Shown here piece by piece: positions 35,027 to 42,471 of a stretch of 64,000 nt of DNA (position 1 is the first letter of the stretch; the number at the start of each line of letters is the position of its first letter). The notes under the pieces are model-generated. The model saw only the letters and a program-made list of their open reading frames with translations, was not told the origin of the DNA and searched no databases. The position numbers were made by a program, and so were the translations under genes. Origin of the DNA: Ignavibacteriales bacterium (GTDB lineage: Bacteria > Bacteroidota > Ignavibacteria > Ignavibacteriales > Ignavibacteriaceae); contig JADJHL010000008.1 of NCBI GenBank assembly GCA_016707585.1, positions 186,001 through 250,000 of the forward strand, in the 5' to 3' direction.

Positions 35027-35041
35027 ACAAATATTGTGCCT
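35027..35041 (-). promoter_or_regulatory. Candidate -24/-12 (sigma-54-like) promoter of the long EPS operon
   Basis: On the minus strand it reads AGGCACAATATTTGT, with GG-N10-G spacing. The -24 half equals the consensus GGCAC; the -12 half is TTGT in place of TTGC. The -24 half lies in a small inverted repeat TGCCT-N7-AGGCA (35037-35053). It lies about 220 bp upstream of the ATG at 34806. Confidence 0.55.
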
Positions 35042-35358
35042 TTATATTAGGCAAAAATATGATAAAATCAATGGTTTATTTCAATTTAATCTCAATAAAA
35101 GAATATCTGAATTCAATATGTAACGAAAAGAACCCCTGAAAATCAATTGTCAAAATTCTTTTGAAATCTATTTAATAATCACTGAGATGTGAATTTTATT
35201 TTGACTTAAAAGAGATTTTTTTAGAAATAGATGACAGTTTATTTTCAATCTCAATTAAAAGTTCCAAATAAACATCCGTAAAATTGTTTTTAATAAAACA
35301 CAGCATTATTGGTTGCTTTAGTACATTTTAATTATTTTTAATTTAAAAAGTAAGAAAA

Positions 35359-36801
35359 ATGAGCAAAATGGAAAAATATTTCTGGCAAAAGTTCAAAAAA
35401 AACTATCATCAGATTTCTTTGGTTGATACCACCATAAGCAAATTAGTTGATTACAAAGAACTTAGTATTGAAGCAGAAAAACTATCTGAAAAGATAAAAT
35501 TTTCAAAAAAAGGATTGATTTTCCTTTTTACCACAAATAACTCCGAATCTATAATCACATATATCGCTTCATTAAAGTCAGGAAATGCAGTTCTTTTGCT
35601 TGATGAAAAGCTTAATGAAGAAATAAGGAATGGATTAATTGAAAATTATAAGCCCGGTTTAATTATTACTTCAAATAATTTAGAATCTGATGAGTATACT
35701 CACTCATTTGATTTTCATTCATTAAAGTACTTTAAAAGAAAAAAAACTATTGCAATAAATATTTATCCAGAATTGGCAGTACTGCTTTCAACATCTGGAA
35801 CAACTGGTTCACCAAAACTTGTAAGACTTTCGTATAAAAATATCCAATCCAATGCTCAATCAATTGCAGAATATCTAAGTATTGACGAAACAGAAAGACC
35901 GATTACAACACTTCCATTTAACTATTCTTTTGGTCTCTCAATAATTAATAGCCATCTACTAAAAGGTTCAACAATTGTTTTAACGGAAAAAACAGTTTTC
36001 TTTAGGGATTTTTGGAATCAATTTAATGAATACAAATGTACTTCTTTTGCAGGTGTTCCATATACATATACTATGTTAAAGCGAATTAATTTTGATAAAA
36101 TGGAATTACCAACCCTAAGATATTTTACGCAAGCAGGAGGAAAATTAAGTGAAGAATTTATTAAACATTTTAATGAGTATGCACTAAATAATGATAAAAA
36201 GTTTTTTGTAATGTATGGTCAAACCGAAGCAACAGCTAGAATTACTTATGTCCCTTTTGAAAAATTGAGCAAAAAAATTGGATCAATTGGAATTTCAATT
36301 CCAGGTGGTGAATTAAAAATTATGAATGATGGAGTTGAAATAAATAATCCAAATGAGATAGGTGAAATTGTCTATAAAGGTGATAACGTGATGTTGGGCT
36401 ATGCTGAAACTCTTGAAGATCTTTCCAAGGGAGACGAATTAAATGGTGAGTTGTTAACAGGTGATCTTGGTTATAAAGATGAAGATGGATTCTTCTATGT
36501 AACTGGAAGAATGAAAAGATTTATTAAAATCTTTGGACTCAGAATTAATCTTGATGAAGTACAGAAGATGGTAGAGAATCATTTTAAAATTTCTGTTGCT
36601 TGTACTGGGAAAGATGAACTGCTTAATATTCTAGTCCATTCTGATGATCATCTTACTGAGGTTAAAGTTAAAGAGGAAGTTATGAAAATGTATAAGCTTA
36701 ATTTTAAATCTCTGGTTGTAAAATCAACAAACCAGATTCCAACAAATATTAATGGTAAGTACGATTATAAACGAATTAGTGAAATGTTTGATGCTGAATA
36801 A
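35359..36801 (+). CDS. AMP-dependent ligase (adenylate-forming enzyme)
   Basis: The 480-residue protein has AVLLSTSGTTGSPKLVRLSY (ATP loop), FVMYGQTEATARI, GELLTGDLGYKDEDGFFYV and GRMKRFIKIFGLRINLDEVQ. A C-terminal NINGKYDYKR provides the likely catalytic Lys. It is shorter than CoA ligases and the C-terminal domain is trimmed. Relatives in EPS loci are annotated as acyl-CoA or acyl-carrier-protein ligases. It stands opposite the ACP-AsnB-NadE operon, so loading of the carrier at 39867 is the best guess. It is clearly not a copy of the ligase at 21747. Substrate unknown. Confidence 0.82.
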   Translation: MSKMEKYFWQKFKKNYHQISLVDTTISKLVDYKELSIEAEKLSEKIKFSKKGLIFLFTTNNSESIITYIASLKSGNAVLLLDEKLNEEIRNGLIENYKPGLIITSNNLESDEYTHSFDFHSLKYFKRKKTIAINIYPELAVLLSTSGTTGSPKLVRLSYKNIQSNAQSIAEYLSIDETERPITTLPFNYSFGLSIINSHLLKGSTIVLTEKTVFFRDFWNQFNEYKCTSFAGVPYTYTMLKRINFDKMELPTLRYFTQAGGKLSEEFIKHFNEYALNNDKKFFVMYGQTEATARITYVPFEKLSKKIGSIGISIPGGELKIMNDGVEINNPNEIGEIVYKGDNVMLGYAETLEDLSKGDELNGELLTGDLGYKDEDGFFYVTGRMKRFIKIFGLRINLDEVQKMVENHFKISVACTGKDELLNILVHSDDHLTEVKVKEEVMKMYKLNFKSLVVKSTNQIPTNINGKYDYKRISEMFDAE

Positions 36802-36811
36802 CTTTATGTTG

Positions 36812-36887
36812 TCATTGCGAGGCACGAAGCAATCTATTGTATATTTTAACACTATAGATTGCTTCATCCCTTTGGGATTCGCAATGA
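36812..36887. repeat. Palindromic intergenic repeat between convergent genes
   Basis: TCATTGCGA (36812) pairs with TCGCAATGA (36879-36887), and GAAGCAATCTAT (36826) pairs with ATAGATTGCTTC (36854-36865), giving a long interrupted hairpin. The GCGAGGCACGAAGCAATCT core is a well-known dispersed repeat type in many bacterial genomes. It sits between two convergent genes and may terminate both. Confidence 0.7.
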
Positions 36888-36897
36888 TTTTAAGAAC

Positions 36898-37866
36898 CTA
36901 TCCTAACGAAAAAGGTTCTTGACGTAAGTATTCTGTTGTTTGAATCTTTTGTCTGATATCATTTATCGTTACATCAACTTGTGCTTGCGGAACATTTATG
37001 ACCTTAGCAATCACATCTGAGGCAACACCTTTTTCCCAGCCATCCCAAATTCTATCCATAACTTCAAACGGCATCTTATAAAAAAACTCTTCTTGAGTTT
37101 GTTCAGCACTATAAGTATCAGTTGTTGGTGTACGTTTTCTTATTTCTTCAGGAACTCCTAAAAATTCTGCTAATTGAAATACTTGTGTTTTAAATAAATG
37201 TGCTATTGGTTTTACATCAGCACCACCATCACCATACTTTACAAAAAATCCTTGTTCGTGTTCATTCTTATTCCCTGTACCAATAACTGCATAATTTTTT
37301 GCTTCTGCATGATAATACAACATATTAGTTCTACTTCTCTGTTTAAAATTAGACGCAGCTACAATTTGTAAATACTCTGCTAAAGGTAATCTTTGAGATT
37401 TTACTGTTCCATCTGGAGCAATAATAGTTAGATAAAAAAGATTTAGTTTCCCTTTAGCCTCTTTATCATCCTTTAGCACTATTTTCATTTTGTAAGTTTT
37501 AGGATCATACTCTGGAAAAACACGTTTAACTGCTTCATCTCTTCGTGCGTAACATCCAAATCCATGAACAGCATCAGTAATATCTTCTAAGATATAAGGT
37601 ACTTTAAACTTTTCGCAAAGTAATGTTGCAAGTTCTTTACTTTCAGGACTTGAATCTCTTTCAGGCATCATAATGGCAAGAACTTTATCCGGTCCAAAAG
37701 TTTTTGCACAAAGTGCTAGCACAATTGAAGAATCAATTCCGCCGCTAACTCCAACAACCGCACCTCGCTTTTTAAGTTTAAATGCTACAGTATCTTTTAA
37801 TGCTGCAACTAATCTTTCAGTTTCAACATTAGCATTTAGGTATATTGAATCCATTGTAAAATTCAT
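36898..37866 (-). CDS. nadE: NAD(+) synthase (ammonia-dependent NadE-type amidating enzyme)
   Basis: GGAG 5 nt upstream supports the ATG at 37866. The 322-residue protein has the PP-loop GVSGGIDSSIVLAL, IMMPERDSSPES, VIGTGNKNEHEQGFFVKYGDGGADVKPI and RTPTTDTYSAEQTQEEFFY, as in NadE. It has no glutaminase domain, so it would use ammonia or a partner glutaminase. It contains an insertion of about 30 residues (YDPKTYKMKIVLKDDKEA) between the PP-loop and nucleotide-binding halves. It could be the housekeeping enzyme. Its place 18 bp after asnB and a carrier-protein gene, in an EPS locus, also allows a role in amidating a different carboxylate. Activity on deamido-NAD is likely but not proven. Confidence 0.85.
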   Translation of the reverse strand: MNFTMDSIYLNANVETERLVAALKDTVAFKLKKRGAVVGVSGGIDSSIVLALCAKTFGPDKVLAIMMPERDSSPESKELATLLCEKFKVPYILEDITDAVHGFGCYARRDEAVKRVFPEYDPKTYKMKIVLKDDKEAKGKLNLFYLTIIAPDGTVKSQRLPLAEYLQIVAASNFKQRSRTNMLYYHAEAKNYAVIGTGNKNEHEQGFFVKYGDGGADVKPIAHLFKTQVFQLAEFLGVPEEIRKRTPTTDTYSAEQTQEEFFYKMPFEVMDRIWDGWEKGVASDVIAKVINVPQAQVDVTINDIRQKIQTTEYLRQEPFSLG

Positions 37867-37884
37867 CTCATCTCCAATAGTATA

Positions 37885-39867
37885 TTAATTTATTTGATTT
37901 CGTTTATCTATGAATGTATTAAATCTATAATTATCAGGTACATTTAACTTTTTGTGATTTATAAAATCGTTATGTAAAAATTGTGTTGAAATAATTCCGG
38001 CAAGAGCCATATTGTCCAATTCACTTAGTGCTTCAGTTCGCTCAGCTTTTTTCATTAAAAGATTTACTTTATCCGGATTAAAAACGCCTGCATAAGAAAT
38101 TTCTTTTTCTGATAAAACAGTTTTTAAATCAAGTGATTTATTGTTTAGAAAGCTATTTCTAATGGGTGCACGGTAAGGATTTTTAGCGCGATTTACAATT
38201 CTTTGCGGGAGTAAATTATTAAAAACTTTTTTAAGTAAGTATTTTTCGTTCAATCCTCTTATCTTAAATCTTGATGGAACTGTGGCCATATACTCTATTA
38301 TACGATGATCAAGATAGGGAACACGCAACTCAACCGAGTTCGCCATTGCCATTCTATCACCTTGTGAAGAAAGTAAATATCCACTCATAAAAGTTATTAT
38401 CTCTAGATATTGCGCTTTGTAAACATAATCCCAGCTATCAAAATCTTTCGGAAGAATACTTTTTAAATCATCATAGGCATTATAATCACCAATTTGTTCC
38501 TTAAAATCATTTGAAAAGAAATTCTTTAATCGGGTGTTGTTATTCCACCTTACAATATGAGAAAAGAAAGAATTATTTGAATCTTCAATTCCAAGTTTAA
38601 AAAATGCCTGCAGTGTTTGTACTAATCTCTTATCCTTAAAGATATAGGGATAAAGTTTTTGCAAAAGTTTTGGTCTTAGTTGAGATGTCGGATCTACTGA
38701 CCAGAATTTTCTTACTTTAGTTTCCTTAAAAATATTATATCCGCCAAAAATCTCATCGGCACCTTCACCAGTTAAAACAACTTTATAACCTTCTTCTCTA
38801 ACCTTTTTAGAGAGTAAGTAAAGAGGAACTGGAGCAGCACGAATAATAGGTTTCTCACCATAATAAACAATATCAGAAAAGTATTTACCGATGTCTTCGT
38901 TTGTTGCGTGAACTTCTGAGTGATTAGTATTAAGATGCTTAATCATCAAATGCTGAAATTCACTTTCATCAAAACTTTCTTCCTGAAATGTGATCCCAAA
39001 AGTTCTTAACTCATTATTAAAATAATTTTTAACAAAAGCAGTAATTCCTGATGAATCAAGTCCGCCGCTAAGATAACTTCCAACAGGTACATCAGCTCTC
39101 AAACGAATTCTAATTGAATCTTTCATCAAATCAGAAATCTCACTTGTAAATTCCGGAATTGATTTTTCTTCTGATAAAAGATTTTTATTATATGGTAAAC
39201 TCCAATAACGACTAACGGAAATATCTTTACCTGGAGAAAACTTAAGATAATGTCCAGGTGCAAGCTCGTTAATATTTTTAAAAGCTGTTCTGCCTGGTAG
39301 ATTTGTCCAGAATGTAAATATTTGATCTAAACCAATCGGATCAAATGATGTTGATGAATCTGATATTTCTATAATTGCTTTTGCTTCTGATGCAAACAGA
39401 AGTTTTTCGTTTTCTGTTTTATAAAAGAAAGGTAAAATCCCAACACGATCTCTTGCTGCAAAAAATTCTTTCTTAACTGAATCCCAAATTACAAAAGCAA
39501 ATTGTCCATTTAGATCATCAAGACACCTTTCCTTCTTCTCTTCATAGAGATGAAGAATAACTTCTGTATCACTAGTGGTATAAAACTTATGACCAAGTTT
39601 AATTAGTGATTCACGAATTTCAGGGTAGTTAAATATCTCGCCATTAAAAACAATCCAAAAAGTTTTATCTTCATTATGGATTGGCTGCGAGCCACCACTG
39701 AGATCAATAATACTCAATCTCGATTGTGCCAAACCTACCCAATCATCAATATAAGCTCCTGTCTCATCCGGTCCGCGATGACGTAATGCAAAAGTCATTC
39801 GCCTTAGATGATCAGTATTGATTGATGCAGGATTCTTAAGATTTAAGATTCCGCTTATGCCGCACAT
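37885..39867 (-). CDS. asnB: Asparagine-synthase-like amidotransferase, second copy
   Basis: The 660-residue protein starts MCGISGILNLKN with Cys2 and has ALRHRGPDETGAYIDD, SRLSIIDLSGGSQPI, GSYLSGGLDSSGITAFV and VLTGEGADEIFGGYN. Domain order and length are those of AsnB. Its ATG overlaps the stop of the carrier-protein gene (TAATG), which implies a stoichiometric link between the two products. Together with NadE and the AMP ligase opposite, the group resembles a carrier-bound amidation pathway. The copy at 29176 is only a distant relative in the variable C-terminal half. Substrate unknown. Confidence 0.92.
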   Translation of the reverse strand: MCGISGILNLKNPASINTDHLRRMTFALRHRGPDETGAYIDDWVGLAQSRLSIIDLSGGSQPIHNEDKTFWIVFNGEIFNYPEIRESLIKLGHKFYTTSDTEVILHLYEEKKERCLDDLNGQFAFVIWDSVKKEFFAARDRVGILPFFYKTENEKLLFASEAKAIIEISDSSTSFDPIGLDQIFTFWTNLPGRTAFKNINELAPGHYLKFSPGKDISVSRYWSLPYNKNLLSEEKSIPEFTSEISDLMKDSIRIRLRADVPVGSYLSGGLDSSGITAFVKNYFNNELRTFGITFQEESFDESEFQHLMIKHLNTNHSEVHATNEDIGKYFSDIVYYGEKPIIRAAPVPLYLLSKKVREEGYKVVLTGEGADEIFGGYNIFKETKVRKFWSVDPTSQLRPKLLQKLYPYIFKDKRLVQTLQAFFKLGIEDSNNSFFSHIVRWNNNTRLKNFFSNDFKEQIGDYNAYDDLKSILPKDFDSWDYVYKAQYLEIITFMSGYLLSSQGDRMAMANSVELRVPYLDHRIIEYMATVPSRFKIRGLNEKYLLKKVFNNLLPQRIVNRAKNPYRAPIRNSFLNNKSLDLKTVLSEKEISYAGVFNPDKVNLLMKKAERTEALSELDNMALAGIISTQFLHNDFINHKKLNVPDNYRFNTFIDKRNQIN

Positions 39868-40124
39868 TAGTTAGAGGTTACCTGAATATTTTTGGACTGA
39901 AGAAATTTATCCATTGCGTTCAAACTGGAAAAATTATCCAGAACTAGCTCTTCGTCATTGATTTTAATATTAAAATTTTCTTCAATAAATGAAGCTAATT
40001 CTAAAACGCCTGTTGAATCAACAATGCCTTTTTCAAACAAATGAGTATTCTCATTAAGTTTTCCGCTTTGTCCGAAAAGAAAATTATCAACTATAAACTT
40101 CTTAAGAGTTTCTATAGTATTCAT
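39867..40124 (-). CDS. Acyl carrier protein, second copy
   Basis: GAGGT lies before the ATG. The 85-residue protein has FEKGIVDSTGVLELASFIE with phosphopantetheine Ser37 (DST in place of the usual DSL) and an acidic four-helix pattern. The GIVDS-type motif is typical of stand-alone carriers in EPS clusters next to asnB genes. Overlap with asnB and a promoter motif 104 bp upstream show that it heads its own operon. It probably carries the substrate to be amidated. Confidence 0.88.
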   Translation of the reverse strand: MNTIETLKKFIVDNFLFGQSGKLNENTHLFEKGIVDSTGVLELASFIEENFNIKINDEELVLDNFSSLNAMDKFLQSKNIQVTSN

Positions 40125-40227
40125 TTTACCTCAAATTAAATTTTTAGAATTAAAAAGATTGAATTAATTTTGCAGTGAAAATAAGTAAATACCATAAAAA
40201 TTATCTACAAATTTCCACCAACAATTA

Positions 40228-40242
40228 ACAATAATTATGCCT
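40228..40242 (-). promoter_or_regulatory. Candidate -24/-12 (sigma-54-like) promoter of the ACP-asnB-nadE operon
   Basis: On the minus strand it reads AGGCATAATTATTGT, sharing GGCATA and TTGT with the elements at 35027 and 45756. It lies 104 bp upstream of the ATG at 40124, in the 220-bp gap after the previous operon. Confidence 0.55.
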
Positions 40243-40344
40243 TAAACATAATTATTAAAAATTAAAAAAAACAATAAAATGATTAAATAATTGATTGATT
40301 TGTAGAGATTCTATATTGTTGTCTCAATCGACGACAATGGCTTT

Positions 40345-41268
40345 TCATTTTGACTCAACTTTTTCTTTCCAAAATTTTGCCAAATTGTAAGGAAGAACAA
40401 GCCAATATTGCTCACTATAATTATCTTTTATATAATTTAATATTTCCTTATAAATTTCGATGGAAAATTCTTCTAGCGCATCACTTTTACCTGAAAAGTC
40501 CAGATAATCGGGGTGTACATTAAATTGAACTATACCATTATTTTTGACAATCCAATCAATTTTTTTCTTCCAAATATTAATAGTTTTTTCTTTCATTAGA
40601 ATAAATAACAAAAAATCTTGTGGCAGTGTGTAGGGGATTTCAATATATCCACCATTTTTATTTCTTTTATTATCAACCCAGAAAGGGAAAATCGTCCCTA
40701 CACCATCATTTTGAGGTTCAAATGGATCCGTGTCAAATGTAGAAAGATCATATTCAATATCTAGTGCTCCTATTAAATCAAGATTATGGTGCATTGCAGG
40801 TGCCCTGAATCCAACAGTATTCCAATCTTTTAAGTAGTGATTTATCTTTTTTGCACGTTTTAAAAATTCTTCTTCTGTGGAAAAAAGTTTGCCGTCATGG
40901 TATAATCCATGTACACCATATTCAAATCCACTTTCTTTAAGAGTATTTAATAATTTTTTTTCAACTATGTAATCTCTCTCAGGAACAAAATAAAACGAAG
41001 AAACAAAACCAAGTTCTTTTTCAACATTCATTAATTTAATTACCCTATCATATCCTCTTTGATGTTCAACATCGTGGGTTAAAACTAATGCAAATTTCTT
41101 CCCATCAGGCCAGCCATTCCAATTCCCTGGTTTTTTTTCGGATCCTTTTAGAATTGGCCAAACATCCTTGAACTCTGAAAGTATTGACTGAATACGTTTT
41201 CTACGGAAGAAGATTTGAAATCTTCTTGGAATTAATGGTTTTAATAAATAATATATTTTTTTTGACAT
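40345..41268 (-). CDS. Polysaccharide deacetylase-like protein (NodB homology, CE4)
   Basis: The 307-residue protein has the CE4 metal and catalytic blocks in modified form: LTHDVEHQ (64-69) for the TFDD motif, GVHGLYHDGKLF with HxxxH (120-124), VGFRAPAMHHN and a late NFNVHPDYLD. There is no signal peptide but a basic N-terminus (RRFQIFFRRKRIQ) that could contact the membrane. Deacetylases of this subgroup accompany FemAB-like proteins in exosortase-linked EPS loci, and here too a FemAB gene is directly upstream. It would remove N-acetyl groups from EPS precursors or polymer. Last gene of the wza-wzc operon. Confidence 0.8.
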   Translation of the reverse strand: MSKKIYYLLKPLIPRRFQIFFRRKRIQSILSEFKDVWPILKGSEKKPGNWNGWPDGKKFALVLTHDVEHQRGYDRVIKLMNVEKELGFVSSFYFVPERDYIVEKKLLNTLKESGFEYGVHGLYHDGKLFSTEEEFLKRAKKINHYLKDWNTVGFRAPAMHHNLDLIGALDIEYDLSTFDTDPFEPQNDGVGTIFPFWVDNKRNKNGGYIEIPYTLPQDFLLFILMKEKTINIWKKKIDWIVKNNGIVQFNVHPDYLDFSGKSDALEEFSIEIYKEILNYIKDNYSEQYWLVLPYNLAKFWKEKVESK

Positions 41269-41295
41269 TTGTTTAAACCAAAATAATAAAAGAAT

Positions 41296-42399
41296 TTATC
41301 CAATATGTTTATAGACTAAATCGCCAATATTTTTTAGCAACCAAATAGGCGTATGATTAAAAATTTTATTTTGAAATCCTGAAGTTTTAGTTTCAATTGA
41401 AATATACTTGTTTAAATTAAGATCAAACCTAGTGTTATAAATAATACTCTCTTCCGTATTCCATCCAAGTTTAAATTTTCGTAAACCTATATGTTGTAAT
41501 TCTGTTTTACCAAAATCAAATTCTTTATAACCTTCATTTAGATATTTTTGTATGGCAAACCACATAACCGCATGATTCCCTCTTAGTTCATAAAAATTAA
41601 TATAAGATGCCCCAAATTTGTAAATTACCTTCTGCCCAAATTTAAAATAAATTGCACCAGCGATTGCTCTGTTTTTATGCATAGCAATAATTATATCTCC
41701 TAATTCTGATTTTACAATATGGTTAAAAATATTTTTAAAGAATAATAGGGGTTGCGGAGGTAATCCGTGTTTTTGTCTTGTATGGCAAAACATATCATAA
41801 AATAAGTAAAGTCCTTCTTCACTATTATTAACAAACACGTGAACATTTTCTTTAGTAGCTTTTTTGATATTACGTTTGGTATTTTCAGAAAAAGTTTTTA
41901 ACATATCTTTATCGCTTCTATCTAAAGGAAGTACATGTCTTAGATCAGTTCTGTATTCCTTTAAATCAGAGGAGAAATGCATTCTTAATGAGCGATACTC
42001 AATGTATTTTAGTTGCAATTCATTAGAATAATTAACGATAGATTTTTTTATTTCCTCTAATTGTTGAGATGAATTAAAAATAGGCTCCAAATAATCACTG
42101 AATGGTAATGAAACCAATCGCTTCCCAGTCAACACACTCTTTATTATCATCGCAGGTAATACAGATTGAAGTTGATGTTCATTAAAAATTGAAAAGTAAA
42201 TGGGTTCATAATTATAGGTATCTATAATAACCATTGCCCATTCTTTTGAATGAAAGAATGAATAATCACTATGTTTAAGGATTATCTCATTCCAATTTTG
42301 ATAGGATAGTGGATTTATTATCTGAATTGATTCGATGATAAAGTTCCCCAATTTGATATAAAATACAATTGCAAAAATCCTAAAATCATAATGAAGCAA
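41296..42399 (-). CDS. FemAB-like acyl/aminoacyltransferase
   Basis: The conserved part begins near INPLSYQNWNEIILKH and includes FFHSKEWAMVIIDTY, LPFSDYLEPIF, TFSENTKRNIKKATKENVHV, KHGLPPQPLLFF, AIAGAIYFKFGQKVIYKFGAS and FDFGKTELQHIGLRKFK, all typical of the FemAB/BioF2-like fold. The TTG start at 42399 is uncertain; the first about 22 residues are not conserved in style, and a GGGGAA sequence near 42349 suggests a shorter protein. Length 367 residues as drawn. It lies between wzc and the deacetylase gene in one operon. A role in modifying an EPS sugar or lipid intermediate with an acyl or amino acid is inferred. Confidence 0.78.
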   Translation of the reverse strand: MLHYDFRIFAIVFYIKLGNFIIESIQIINPLSYQNWNEIILKHSDYSFFHSKEWAMVIIDTYNYEPIYFSIFNEHQLQSVLPAMIIKSVLTGKRLVSLPFSDYLEPIFNSSQQLEEIKKSIVNYSNELQLKYIEYRSLRMHFSSDLKEYRTDLRHVLPLDRSDKDMLKTFSENTKRNIKKATKENVHVFVNNSEEGLYLFYDMFCHTRQKHGLPPQPLLFFKNIFNHIVKSELGDIIIAMHKNRAIAGAIYFKFGQKVIYKFGASYINFYELRGNHAVMWFAIQKYLNEGYKEFDFGKTELQHIGLRKFKLGWNTEESIIYNTRFDLNLNKYISIETKTSGFQNKIFNHTPIWLLKNIGDLVYKHIG

Positions 42400-42471
42400 A
42401 ATAATTCATAAAATAAGTTATATTCAAAGTTTACACTTCTCCTTCTCAAAAAAGCAGACATGAGATAAAGA

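Larger units (their letters stand above)
34807..35358 (-). other. Divergent intergenic region, EPS operon leader and promoter
   Basis: No gene is seen in these 552 bp. They hold the candidate -24/-12 promoter at 35027-35041 reading toward the AlgD-like gene, with a leader of roughly 210 bp, and a near-perfect palindrome at 34963-34984 within that leader. On the plus side no clear promoter for the gene at 35359 was found; an AATAATCACTG sequence near 35174 resembles the AATCACCG octamer of the T9SS island. Confidence 0.5.
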
